Shown here: positions 31,201-60,187 of the stretch, in pieces | Position numbering within the stretch: position 1 is the stretch's first letter | How the letters are laid out: each line of letters begins with the position of its first letter | From: Volvox africanus | Lineage: Eukaryota; Chlorophyta; Chlorophyceae; Chlamydomonadales; Volvocaceae | Length of the DNA: 64,000 bases | Assembly (NCBI GenBank): GCA_030268105.1 | Contig: BSDZ01000028.1 | Span: 372,001-436,000 of the forward strand | Direction of reading: 5' to 3' | The notes under the pieces: generated by a model | The model's database searches: none | Seen by the model: only the letters and a program-made list of their open reading frames with translations | Told to the model about the DNA's origin: nothing | Translations under genes and position numbers: made by a program

Positions 31201-34200
31201 ACTTATCTATCTACCTATCTATCTATCTATTACGTAGCTCACCGCTGTGTAGAAGAGCTGCATTTGCACCTGTCCCTTCAGCTTCCCGGCCCGCGACCGC
31301 ATCTGGTGCCAGGTAGGCTGCGAGTAGCGGGCGGGGAACTCCGCAATGCTCTTGACGGGGACATGAACCTGGCCCATGAAGACTGCGTGGGTCAGGGGGT
31401 CAGGGGGTCAGGGGGTCAGGGGGGCAAATTGGGGAGAAGGATTTTTCGGTCAAGGACTTCTTACGTGATTGGGTTGGATTAGGGAATGTTTCGGGAACGT
31501 TAGGTCTGGAGGGTTTTCTGTTTCTGTAAGGAAATGCATTACGAGGTGCGCTACCGGCAACCGATCCAGCTCAAATCCGGACGACACTCAACGGTCGAAA
31601 CGAACTGAATTTGCTGCTACATATCGAGTCTTAAAAGCCTTACCTGGCCGCCAGCATCGCAGGTGGTCGTACACTTTGACCTTGAGCTCCGCGAAGGCGG
31701 GTTGTGGGACGTCGAATACAAAGAACTCGTCCCAAAAAGGGTCCTTGCTCTACAAGTAGCAACGGGAAGGAGGGGGTGGGGGTGGAGGGAGGTGGGAAGG
31801 GCGGAGGGAAGGAGGGGGTGGGGGTGGAGGGAGGGGGAAAGGGGGGGGGAGGAGGGCGAATCTGGGGCCATACCGTGTCAATGCGTGTCAATGCAACTTT
31901 GATTCGTACTACTTCCTTCTACACCAGAACCTTACTCGGGGCACACAACGGCAGAATGGTAATGACTCGCGATGGCCGCAAGAACAAAAGAAGACACCAC
32001 AGAGAGGTAGCTTCTGCGATGCGGCTTCAAATGCACAAGGCCCACATCAAGATGCACGTGTGTTGCAAACACGGCTGTTCTGGTTCAGCTCCGCCCACCG
32101 CCCACGGCCAGAATACTCGTACTCGTCGTACTTTCATAACCGCTTTTGAAGTATACGTCTTGCCCTCGCACGACACCACCGCGTAGGGATCGATCTGTTT
32201 GTCTTCCTTCGTACGACTCAGATCCGTCGCTTGCAGCAGCCGTACAGCCAGTCGCGCCCGCTCCACACGGGACTTGTTGCCCGTCCTAATTTTACGACAG
32301 ACACGTCGTACACAAGAGGCGAAGTAATTTGTTTGACATTGGGGTGGGTGGGTGGATCGGCTTGCCGGTATGGGCATGCCGGTATGGGCATGCCGGTATG
32401 GGAATGTAGTGTTTGGGGGATAGGTAATGTTTTAAACAACACATCCTGCCCCATCGCAAGGTCAAAAATCGCAACCCGATTATTTTGCACTAACAGAATT
32501 TGATCGGACTCAATGGCTAAGTTAATAAACCTATCTTACCAAAAAAAATTATCTATCCTTGGTGTTCGGTGGTTCAGAAAATGGAATTTTATCAAGTTTT
32601 GAGAAATATAAAACCATGAATAAAACTCACCACAACATGAGTCCTTGCTCTGGGCCCAGCCGTCCGCCGCCGCCACCTGTCGGGGACTTATCAACAACGT
32701 TCGCGCCGCCGCCGTTGTTGCCGCCGCCGTTGTTGCCGCCGCCGCCGCCACGCGTTTCCCCCTGTCGAGTTGCCGGTGCCGCCGAAGCGGGTCCACGGAT
32801 GCCGGTGCCGCTCTGACGATTCCGTTGCAAAACAATTGCATGGAATTTTTTATGTGCGGTTTGGGAATACTTACAACCCCCAAATCGTAAAAAAGTGGAG
32901 CCCATGTGACTTAACAACGCGCGCACGCCAGGTCAGGATTAACAGCTGGCCTTTTTTTACCCGCAATGTGCGATGTGTCCAGAGTTCAGAATCTTTTCCG
33001 TTACAAAATAAGTTATTATTTTCAAGATAATCAGTTATCTATTTTGTGTGAATCGCCGTCATGTGACATCATGTCGCACTCCTAGTTAGGACAGCATCCT
33101 GGTGAAATCTCACCTTTACACTGCCGTGACCATCATGATCGTGATCGTTGTTGAGTTGACAAATTTAATAACAAAATATTCCATCCCTTGATATTTAAAT
33201 TTGGGTGCTATTTTACCGTCTGACGAGTACGGCGACCCATCAAGCACGAGCTAGTAAATCCTAAATGCTAGGTTGCGAAAAGAAAAGTGCTATACTGGAT
33301 GGCATCTGAAATCTTTTCATCAATTTTTATATCTATTTCATGGAGGCCGATGTGTACTTCTCCTTGCTCGTTATATTTCGGTTATTCTGTCGGTTATTTC
33401 GCGTTGTGCCTCGACCATGCTGTTGCTCCATCGACCCGTGGGTCAGACAGCGTAAATATTGTTCGAACCCATATAAAAATATTTCGTTATTATATTCAAG
33501 CAAATTATCATTATAATTCTATCAGGATAAAAGTCGTTTTTATTCTTTATGCCGATCGGGTTTCTACTTTTCGCGCCCTCGCAACGCACAATCTATTAGG
33601 CTATTCACCAAAGGTGTCCCATACGGAAGGTAACCGCTAGCCCGCCTTCGCACGCGAATATCGCAGATTGCACCCAGATAGCCTTTAAGAAATCTTCCTG
33701 ATATTCCGCAGTATGTCTTTGCGTAAACTTTAAATGATCCATTCAGCAGGTTAGGCCCCATCCTATATAGGTCACCATAATGGTGAGCCGCATCGTCTCA
33801 TCGCCGCAGCCCCGCGTATGTGAATAACAAACAAATCTGACATAGCAAACACCTGTGGATAATGATTCGGGCAGAGGCTTACGTCCCCGCTGTATCGTAT
33901 GTTTGTGGAATAGGGGAATTCTGCCTCGCCCGCGGCCACTACCACCGAGCAGCAGTCCCTGCCTTCCCCCGTATTTCGGGGCACCCTCATCCGTTCACCC
34001 CTAGAGATTAGTTGACTGCTCTGAAACCAGTGATGTTCCGATCGGTAGGTGGTTCGGCACCCACCGCTTCCAGCAACCAGTGGAATCTGCCGGACCAACG
34101 GGGGCCTTAACTCCACTCCGGCTGGTCAGCTCGCAAGTCACTAGTACCGGGGTCCCCACCGCCCATCAACATCGGGCGGGGGCACATCCGCCCTCAACCA

Positions 34201-37049
34201 ATGGAGGGATGTTATCCTGATCTCATCGTATGTGTACACATAGGGCTGTCGCGATGGTCTAACACACCGGATATCGATAACGCTTTGTAAAATCTGTAAC
34301 ATCTTGTGCAAAATTGACACCCGGAAGGCACGAAGAAATATCTATTATGAGGCCGGTGCACGTGATTACATTACATGCATGTACGATACGCCGTATGTTA
34401 TGATCTGTAACTTAAACGCGCGGCCCTATAAGCCTCCTGGCTCGCCCGGGCCTTACGGGCTCTTTTTTGGAGTTTGTAACAATCATGAACTAAAAAGAAA
34501 TCATTGCATGGGAACATGAGATTGTGGATTTTGGAATACTTATGCACCCAAAGTAACAGACCCAGAACGATAGTTAAGCTATTTATATTCCAAAAAAGTG
34601 TCGTACCCGGTAATCATCAGGCCGATTTGCGAGCGCCTCATCCACCAGGTCGTTGAGCAACTCCGTGTTTGACAGTACGACATTCTTCGAATGGCGCCGG
34701 GATCCGGAATGCCCTTTGCTGAAAGCGCGCTCAAATGCTGCTCCCGTACCATTCTCGGGAACAATCCCGCCGGTGCCCTCGGCGCCGTCGACGCCCAACC
34801 GGTCCTCCTGTCAATCAGCCAACGACGTCATTGCCACCCGTATGTCGTACGTATATCGTACACATGCGTTACAGCCACGCACATCATTCGTATGTCGATG
34901 TTTGAGAAAGGCCAGAGCGGCGGGCGGCTACAGAGGGTTTCACTACGGCACGACTGTGTCCGTTCCCACCTTGGAGCCGCTTTTCGAATGCAGCCCCAGC
35001 CCCCACCCGCACATCCTCCTTTCTGGTCTGTCTATCGCTATCTGTGTCCCCTTTGAATACCTCTGTCTATCAGGCCCCTTTGCCACATGCCACATGCCAT
35101 AAGCTCCTTTTCCACCCACGTGGCCTTGGTTGCTTGGGCGCATAGGGCTCCCTGACCGCACCCGCCGCCAACAGACAGTGCGACAGGCAGTTCACTAGGA
35201 CCCATGAACATCCTGAGCCCCATTCTGACGCGCCCATCAGTCAGAGCCCCATCAACTCACTTCGGCCCCTCCACGACACCACACAACACCACACCACACC
35301 ACACCACACCACACCACACCACACCACACCACACCACACCACACCACACCACACCACACGCACCTGCAGGCTAGTCCGTCCACAGCCGCGGTTCGCGAGC
35401 AGACTAAGCACCAGGTCTCCGCTGCCGTTGACAGTATCCGACATCCTCCGTGCCTTCTCTAGCGCCCGCGCCAGCGCCTCGTCCTGATCTGGCGTAATGG
35501 AGAATGCGATGCCGCGTCGCCGAAGGGCGGGAGTACGACTCAAGCGCGTCGGCGTCGGCGTCGCCTTCGATAATCCCACCGCCGTTGACTCCGAGGAGAG
35601 CGCATCCGGCCCAGTCTGGGGCTCACTGCCGCGGAGGAGGAGAGGCGACTGAGATGTTGGCGACGGCGGCCGGGACGCTAGCGGCGGCGGGTACGGCATC
35701 GTGGCAGCGGTGCCAGACCGTGCGAGCCGGTTGCCGTTGGCACCGCCAGCCGTACCTTCATCGCCAGCAAGGCTGTCGGCGTGGTCGTGGTCTGGGGCGC
35801 TGTGCGGCTGTAAGTTCCGAAGGTGGTCGTGGTGGTTGGCGGATCGGTTGGGCGGGTCGTCGTTGCCCTGTTTATGCAAGTGATGGTTTACCAGTGCTGA
35901 ATGGAGCGCCCAACGCTTTGGATTCTGATGGCGCTGCTGTTGTTGTTGTTGTTGATGATGCTGGGGCTGGGGCTGGGGCTGCTGGTTCGGCAGCATCGGT
36001 TGTTTCTGTTGTCCCGTGGCTCCCGAGCATGCGGCCTCAGAATCCCATGCCCCGTCAACGACTCCGGTGCCGCCATTGACGCGGCCGCCACCGCCTCCCG
36101 GGGTCGCGCCGCCGCCAACATAGCAAACACAAACTGCCCGTTCCGCCGCACGGCAGTCGTTCCCCTGCCAGTCATGATCGTCATGTGAAAGTGCGTGATT
36201 ACGGCGATTGGTTGCGACAGTTGACGATGGTGGTTGGTAACGATTTTGCTTTTGTAACTGGACCTTTACCTGTGCTGTGTTCAATGCGTACAAATGTGTA
36301 CGAACGTGTACGCCGTCCGAACGACGTGTACGAAGGGAAATCTTAGCATGCTTGATGATTTATGCGCAATAAAAGAAAATGATTTATCTTTGTTCCTCTG
36401 ATTAAACATAAAAATAGTCGAACGTGCCCCAAATCGCCATTGCGGCATCAGACCTAATGGTCACCGTACTTAGATGAGACCAGGGAACACCTAGCCGTAT
36501 TCCGTACATCGTGAGCCAACCCTCTAGCCCTCACACATTTTTTCCATATGCCGCTGATGCCGCTGTTTGAGGGCTCCTATCTACTGCTATCTACCTGCTG
36601 GATTGCCGAGAGTGGCGGAGGAAAGGAATCCTCAGTGTCGCCGTGATTCAGGCAGCCAACCTCCTCTAATAGTCGGTCCAGTGCAGCTATGGCATCTTCG
36701 ATCTGCGGGGAGAAGAAAATAAACTTGGCTTAGGTACGTTAGGGTTGAATGTGGTTGAGGCAGTTGGCAGACCCTTCCTCGAGTAATTCAGTTCATTAAG
36801 TGCTCTGGATAGAGGTTCCGAGATGCCTTTGCAATATAATTATTCCTCGCATAGGTATCGTCAAACGAGAGAATGACGCGCTCGGCGCAGTTGGAATGTG
36901 AGGCAGCGCATTTGGCATGGTTACCATTGCAGGCATATGGACGACAAAGCGGCCGGGAATATCGCCTTAAGACCAATAGATCAATTATTGGCAGGAAAGC
37001 ACGTTTGGATGTGGGAGCTTACCAGTTTGTCTTCGTCCGCCTGCTCCAT
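20554..37049 (-). CDS. C2-domain inositol polyphosphate 5-phosphatase, 1586 residues
   Basis: Exons: 37049-37023, 36702-36595, 36269-35364, 34807-34607, 32812-32631, 32285-32132, 31749-31644, 31382-31243, 30757-30668, 30299-30255, 29337-29257, 29007-28735, 28209-27786, 26742-26462, 25759-25607, 25115-25030, 24493-24374, 24056-23948, 23785-23699, 23312-23242, 22903-22642, 21872-21465, 21166-21080, 20913-20554 (4761 nt). Start MEQADEDKL; residues 1-475 are low complexity with Gln/His runs. A C2 domain spans about 482-608 (ARLAVRLLQATDLSR, DPYAVVSCEGKTYTSKAVMK, DPFWDEFFVFDVPQPAFAEL). The 5-phosphatase domain spans about 614-1245: ACTWNVGN, DLVAIGVQECLYK (Glu654), FVNSHLAAH, VIWVGDLNYR, NPQRSPAYCDRIL (about 1206-1213), ATSDHKPVGA (about 1236). 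A Gly/Ser/Asn-rich insert of about 300 residues lies at 690-985. A second beta-rich, C2-like segment with a poly-Gly loop follows. All catalytic motifs are intact, so it should remove the 5-phosphate of inositol lipids or soluble inositol phosphates at membranes. Confidence 0.93.
22204..22251. repeat. (GT)24 dinucleotide microsatellite
   Basis: A pure GT run in the 5-phosphatase intron between exons 22903-22642 and 21872-21465; the antisense frame gives poly(Thr-His). Confidence 0.95.
27109..27290. repeat. 11-bp minisatellite (GTGGTCAAAGC)n
   Basis: About 16 head-to-tail copies of an 11-bp unit, with a few variants (gcatggtcaaa, gaaagcgttgtcaaa, cacgttcaaag), in the 5-phosphatase intron between exons 28209-27786 and 26742-26462. 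Unit length 11 makes all three frames open, giving a spurious VVKAWSKRGQS-type reading frame. Confidence 0.93.
29353..29402. repeat. 8-bp tandem repeat (ATGGAGGG)n
   Basis: Six copies immediately upstream (minus sense) of the acceptor of 5-phosphatase exon 29337-29257. On the transcribed strand it provides a CCCTCCAT pyrimidine-rich tract next to the branch/acceptor region. Confidence 0.9.
35276..35358. repeat. (ACACC)n pentanucleotide repeat at a splice donor
   Basis: About 16 copies begin directly after the donor of 5-phosphatase exon 3 (exon end 35364, GTGCGT). On the transcribed strand the repeat reads GTGTG, offering many alternative GT dinucleotides. Confidence 0.92.
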
Positions 37050-37351
37050 AGCGGACGGGCTGAGTTTGGAACCTTGCGGCTCGCATATCACTACAGTTTT
37101 AGATTCATTATAGCAATAATTTATTCGATGAAATTTTAAGATTATTTAAGGAATGGAAAGGGTCTCAATCAAGGATGATGTCGACAATATGGAGCCGTCT
37201 GACAACTCCTGCTTTACTAAACCAAAAACAGCGACTGTTATTTGATATAATACTAATACTTGAGATTAATATTTAAAAAACCTTATCCTAGTTTCGCCGT
37301 TGGTACAGCAGTTGTTCTGCCTGAAAACTGAAATTGTGTGGCTTGCCACAC

Positions 37352-37380
37352 CAGCTTGCCACCTTTTTTGTGGCAAGCTG
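37352..37380. repeat. 11-bp perfect hairpin
   Basis: cagcttgccac (37352-37362) pairs with gtggcaagctg (37370-37380) across ctttttt. It is intergenic; its role is unknown. Confidence 0.8.
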
Positions 37381-39552
37381 TGAAAAACTACCAAAGCTTT
37401 ATGTTAAATTTAACTTTCTGTTCAAGCAGCTTAATTGGTAGGGCTTGGAAATTCAGATCCGAAACTGAACGACGCGGTTAAAGTCATGCGCTGATCATAA
37501 TGTGCCTTTTACCCTAAAACATTTACTACATTTTATACAACTGGATTTTAATTGCTTGATAGTTAGTAAGAAGCTTAAGCGTTTTATATCGTCCCTGCCA
37601 ACTGTCAGGAATACGGTGATGGGTTGAGGAAGCGTTTCGCTAACTTTCTTCGCCAGTAATTCGATCGCCTTTTCGCAATCATAAGTTGCATATTTGGTTT
37701 TACTTTATCACAACTATACGGCATCCAGAAAAAGGATGCGTGATGCGCTTTGCAAGACCCACACATGTAATTGACCGGCAGGTTGACAGGTTACAGATTC
37801 AACATCCTATGTTGCGACTATTAAAACTTCCTCAACACGAAAGTTCATAACGAGATGTTGGCCACTTTAATGAGAAGTTCGTGGACAATGCCAGTACATA
37901 GGATTCGAGTTGCCGCCTTAACATTTCAGGCGATTCCAGACCTCATAAGGATACTTAAAATCAGAACTGTAAAATTTGTTAGGAAGAAAGTTTTCCCTGG
38001 TTTCAGTAAACAATGCGCACGGACCCTTGCTTGCTCAGATTGCTTTCTGGCTTATGCGTGCGACGCAGATCAGCTTGATAGTACAGGCTGTCTGTAGCTT
38101 GACGGAAAATAAAAATTGCGTCATAAGTGACCCACTAGAGGTAATTAAAGGTAAATGGTGAAGGATGGTGACTATGATGATGATGTAAATTATGATGTAG
38201 TACGCAAAGGCGCATTAAAACGCCAAATGTGCTGACCTGCCCTGCCTGGGCGCTGCCTGGGCCGGCCTGGACTCCTGCCGCCCTTCCCTGCCCTGACCTA
38301 TGTGCCTAGCCGTGCAGAGCGCGATTATATACACCGTTAAGCCAGTGCTGAGAGTACCCGACATGACCTGACCTCATCATGACCTGACCTATTCCTACTC
38401 ATCCGCCGCCTATGACTACCTTCACGAGCAGGCGTCATGAATACCACCAGCGCATATCGTCCCCACCACAATACCTTTCCCTCGTGCGCTACGCCCGGAC
38501 GGCGCGAACCGAGCACAGCCTTCATTCGGCCTTTCGTCGCCATTGGCTGAAACGAAGGCAGTGGTGGGCTGTTGGAATATGGCATTGGTCCCTGTCGGAC
38601 CTTTGACCCAATTGCACGGGACCCTTCTCCATCAATTTAATTTCCGAAGATACCGACCCACATGGGCTGGAAGATGCAATTGTTCGAGCTGACAATGGGA
38701 CATGATGCATGTTGAAATGCATGTTAGCAACGATGTCATACGATCTGATACGTTCTGACCCTTGGGTCTGCAGCTGGATTGTGGCCAAACTTATGAATCA
38801 CCGCGCTTGGTAATTCAAGCCTTCAACATTTCATATGCGGCACTGCAGCTCATAGTCAAAGCAGCGGTAATATTGTATAAGACAAGTCAGCACACTGAAG
38901 AGTTTTAGCACGCCAGAGGCTCCGGATCGTTAAACACGGATGAAGTTTACACAAAGGAGCTTTGTTTGATATATTTTGATTTCAAGTTATCATGTTTGTT
39001 TTCCTGGATCTCTTATTATACTCACCATTTGCAAAAGCGGTTCTACCAACGAGCCCGAAAAGCGCCAAAACGAACCACAATTTTTCACCATCAATTCATT
39101 ATTCATTGGTTTATGGCCTTACATGCCGATGTGCTCTTAATATCCTTACTTTCATCACATCGAAGGGAGTGCGTAACCTAACAACAGCTGGCCGCATACT
39201 TGCGCAACCTCTATTGTTCCATCTTACAAAGTTGATTAAGTTTATCAATCGCCAAGTGGAAGAAGGAGATGATTATGGTATAGCATCGCGGCGATTTACG
39301 GAGCCTTCAACTTTCTATACGCTACGCCACCGCGTTTTTAGGAAATGGGTAAAGGAGGCGGTTGTGGTGCAAGCAAAGCGGCTCGTGTGCCGAGCATGAG
39401 CGCGCAACCCGTGGCACAGGTACGTGTGTAAGGTTCTATCTGGATGCCCAATGAGCCCATGTAAATTACTCTGAAAACACCTCACATATCCTCTATGGAT
39501 ATTGTATCCAAACATCTTTTGATCCGGACTTTGCACGGTCTGTGAGTTCGGG

Positions 39553-39586
39553 TCTCTCTGCGGCGGTGCGGCGTGCCGCAGAGAGA
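39553..39586. repeat. 12-bp perfect GC-rich hairpin
   Basis: tctctctgcggc (39553-39564) pairs with gccgcagagaga (39575-39586) across a 10-nt loop. It is intergenic; its role is unknown. Confidence 0.8.
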
Positions 39587-40435
39587 TGGAAACGAGCCAG
39601 CAGCCGTTTGCCAGTCCGCTCTTTCCCCAGACACGTTCGGCTGGTCCAGGAGAAAATGTTTGGGGCTAGGTTGCTTCACACGGCAGAGCAGATGGGCTTG
39701 GAATCAAAGTCATCGTCCACTCCGACTCTCAATGTCATACAGCCCAATGCCATAGGTCCTACATCCCTTTCCTTCGCGTCATGACCGTCACCAAACATAT
39801 CATCGTCCTGAACCCCTGCGTTTTGGATGTTGTTAGAGGGATTAAGACAGTTATGAGGTATTTTGTATTGAGGCATAATGTATTATTTCGTATCTTCTCA
39901 TTATTGTCGTCCCCCACGCAACAGCAACGTGTGGAATGCTTGGAGCAAGAGCAAAATCCAATTCATGGCTCGCGCAGGAAGAAGAAGACGAGTCGTTTTG
40001 GCACATGTACGTCAGCTGGACCAATGAAGACGAGCAGAGTCCTGAAAGGTACGACATGTACGATCATTTGGATGACTTGAATGCTGGGACGCTGGGATCG
40101 TGGAGGGTGGTGATGCACTAACCCTAGGTGGGTTAGGTAGGTTTCCCCGAGTGCAAGACATTGGAGACGGCTCTGAGGGGACGGGGCAGAGGGGTAGAAC
40201 TCGGTAAGGTAAAAGGTATAACCATTCTTGTGATTGTAGATCTTTCTCGGAAATGATTTTTTAATCTATTTTCTGAAAAGGCGCTCATTTATGTGTGCCA
40301 GCCGGTCAGTTCGTACCGGAGGTTAATTTCAATTCGGAAGATGTAGCGTTCGTGTCGGCCCGTGTAAACTCCGTAAACGTCAGCTTGTGTCGTACACACT
40401 CCTAAACCCTAACATGTGTTTAGCCACGTTCCCCC

Positions 40436-57711
<17,276 letters not shown>

Positions 57712-57983
57712 CAGGCCGGGCTGCGTACGATTGCCTGTCAGCATTGCCTGAAAACATAATGACTGCGTCGTCAGGGCTATTAGTTCTACGACGAGGCGTA
57801 CGACGTTTATATATCCTATATTTAATGTCGGCGTTTATTGTATTTGACGATTCGTGGGGGCCATGTTCTCCTTCTCTAGTTGGCCATTAACTTGGCAAAG
57901 AAGGCTGAGCGAGTCTGTCAGCAAGAGGAGGAGGATGTCAAGTCGATGCTATGACACACACACACACACACACACACTCACAC

Positions 57984-58016
<33 letters not shown>

Positions 58017-58277
58017 CGTGTGCGAGCGCGCGCACGTACGCGTTAATGTGATGCTAAAGTAAAAGGGTTGAGATTCATCAACTCGTGTGTGCGCGTGTAG
58101 CAGATAAGAGGTGTGCGTGCGTGTATGTGGCGTAATCAAGGCCGTCTGTAGCTCTGTACGGCATCCGAGCTCCAAAATCACGATTGGGAAATCTGTCTTA
58201 CCCCCAAACACGCCCGGTAGATCATCACAGGGGAAGCTAATGTCACAGGCAAACGTTCGACAGCTGGACTGCAGGCC

Positions 58278-58310
<33 letters not shown>

Positions 58311-59807
58311 ATGCCACTAATGCGGGCACAAATTGCGAGGGCCTGATAAGGCCCGGTTAATACGTACTCGCTGGTCATTTCCATATTCTTTCACTAAGAT
58401 GGGGGAGGTATCTCCAGTGGAAGGGGGCTCTTCAGTAAAATCCTTTCCTAGCTCACGACTGAGTTTCTCAGCCTGATGTTATGCAGCTGCATGCAAGGTA
58501 TGTGTAATGATGTAAAATTATACGAGCTTCTGGTAGTTGGTGGCTGTGGTAGTTGGTGGTTGTTGATTTAGAGTTAGCTTTATTTGCCGGTAAGTCAGTC
58601 TTGCAGGTGTTGAACTTCAAGTCCCATACGGAACGACTATTATGCCGGCGCAACCATATTTGCGCGGGCATAGACAAAGTGCGCAGGTGGGGCAGGTGGC
58701 CGGGTGGGCCTTACCAGCTCATGGGAACCCCAGCCCCTGTCGAATCGTATTGAAGGATGTTATGAGCATTTTGTATATGGTTCTCAACCTCCAAATGCGC
58801 GCAAACCTGGCATAGGCCGTCACAAGCCTTAAAACCGTTCGCCCCACTTGGCCTGCTCCAGGGGATACGGGAGTAAAGCTCGACGGTTATATACCGTTAA
58901 TCGGGCCTGACCGCCAAATATGAGCATGTGACATCAAGCTTTGAGCCCATAGCAGTGACCTAATGCAGGATTACGGGCTTCAAGCTAAGGCATAATTTAA
59001 TCGCGGTGTTGAAAAATTCAAGAACAGGGAGAGAGACAGAGAGTTTAGAGACTGTGGGAAGCCTCCGTCCAGGTAGATACTTAAAAGGGTTAACTTGAGC
59101 TAACAAGACGCCTCTTTCCCAACAATTCCACTTACGAAATCGCATCTTCCAATTTGGACAAAGGGAGGGACTAACGGGATACTATTTACTAAATAGTTAC
59201 ATTCGAATTCGGCGCGAGAATCCAATGAAATCGTACGAGCATAAGCACCCGTACGATCTCTATTTCTGTAAAGGGATAAACTTTAATTTAGCGTGCGCAA
59301 TTATTTATAAATCCCGGGTCCAAGTAAGAGTATCCTTTAAGCAAGGCTTTTCAATTATTATTGCCGTAACCTGTCAATTCAACCGAAACCTCAATGTCCA
59401 GGTACGTGATTCGTTGCAATAGAGCCATATTGACGCGAAATTTTTATGCATTTTGTATTCGATCTCGGATTTGGCAAGTTCGTTGTCGTCCCACTATACG
59501 TTGCGCAAAACCCGCTTTCGGTGCATCCTGCACGCAACGGGCGCATCTTCCAGATAAATTACATAGAGATGTATATGTGTCAGTGACTGAAGGTATAACA
59601 ACGGCCAAGGCCAACAGCCTTTCCAGGCCTACCACAACAACGATTTTAAGGGTACTAGTTGGGATTACACTGGCCATAATTCTCAGAGCCGTGTTGCCTT
59701 CTACCAGAATGACCAAGGTGTGGTATGATACAAAGCTTTCTCACGTGCGCTTGATCTTTTAATGCTCAAAATACTGTCTCGAAACACCCGCGTTAACAGG
59801 AGTTAAG
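57712..59807. other. Intergenic region downstream of the NACHT-WD40 gene
   Basis: No gene recognised. TGTAA at 58503-58507 and 58511-58515 could polyadenylate the NACHT-WD40 transcript (a 3' UTR of about 800 nt). A frame near 59394-59762 has a hydrophobic stretch on both strands but no motif or supported splice partners. Confidence 0.45.
57953..58014. repeat. Self-complementary (AC)n-(AT)n-(GT)n tract
   Basis: A CA run, then tatatatatat, then a GT run of similar length. The two sides are reverse complements, so the tract can form a hairpin of about 25 bp or a cruciform. It lies downstream of the NACHT-WD40 gene. Confidence 0.9.
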
Positions 59808-60187
59808 ATGGACTACTACTACTCAACTGGTATGTTCCTCCTCAGACGCATTTTGTGAGCTCGCTTAAATTTCATGGTTCCGAGAGCGTTACACATCCAG
59901 TTTACGTGCGGACAGAATCCAACGAACTGGCGTTTATGCGGTTACTTGCTATCGCGTGACATTGTTAGCTTAGCGTCGTCACCTCCATCCGTGCTTGTAG
60001 CTATCGCTGTTACGTTTTTGTGCTCAAATCGTCTGATTTCATGACAGGCACAACCAAGACCTCCATGGATCACCCAAGCCGTGGCAGCACGCAGCTGTTC
60101 CGCCGCAATTTGTCGGATAACGAGCATCGCTCGGTACTGAACAACCCTCGGGTCCATACGGACAAGGGCTACTACACCAAGAAGTGA
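59808..60187 (+). CDS. Small two-exon protein, 53 residues, unknown function
   Basis: Exon 59808-59829 (ATG to MDYYYST plus one base) has a strong donor GTATGT. Exon 60048-60187 follows acceptor catgacag and ends in TGA. The join is phase 1 on both sides and gives MDYYYSTGTTKTSMDHP, then QLFRRNLSDNEHRSVLNNP, ending HTDKGYYTKK. The protein is basic and hydrophilic, with no signal peptide or membrane helix. The Tyr-rich start, the Pro/Asn turn motifs and the compact length recall short microtubule- or scaffold-associated proteins, but I recognise no family and do not assign a function. It is too short and too split to be found by simple reading-frame scans. Support is the clean splice fit, ATG and stop. 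Confidence 0.65.

Larger units (their letters stand above)
37050..40435. other. Divergent intergenic region between the 5-phosphatase and NACHT-WD40 genes
   Basis: No confident gene in 3.4 kb between two divergent start codons. Two plus-strand frames look slightly protein-like but lack recognised motifs: around 39180-39399 (contains KLIKFINRQVEEGDDYGIAS) and 39936-40121 (contains EEEDESFWHMYVSW). They may be fragments of an unrecognised gene or element. Confidence 0.45.

Noticed and set aside
33564..34210. Minus-strand frames in the large 5-phosphatase intron that might be a transposon remnant
   Set aside because: No recognisable transposase, reverse transcriptase or repeat ends; too weak to call.
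37425..37500. A-box-like agcttaattggtagg suggesting a tRNA
   Set aside because: No matching B box or foldable acceptor and anticodon stems.
59394..59762. Membrane-protein-like frame, open on both strands
   Set aside because: No start, splice partner or conserved motif decides the strand; left as unannotated intergenic sequence.
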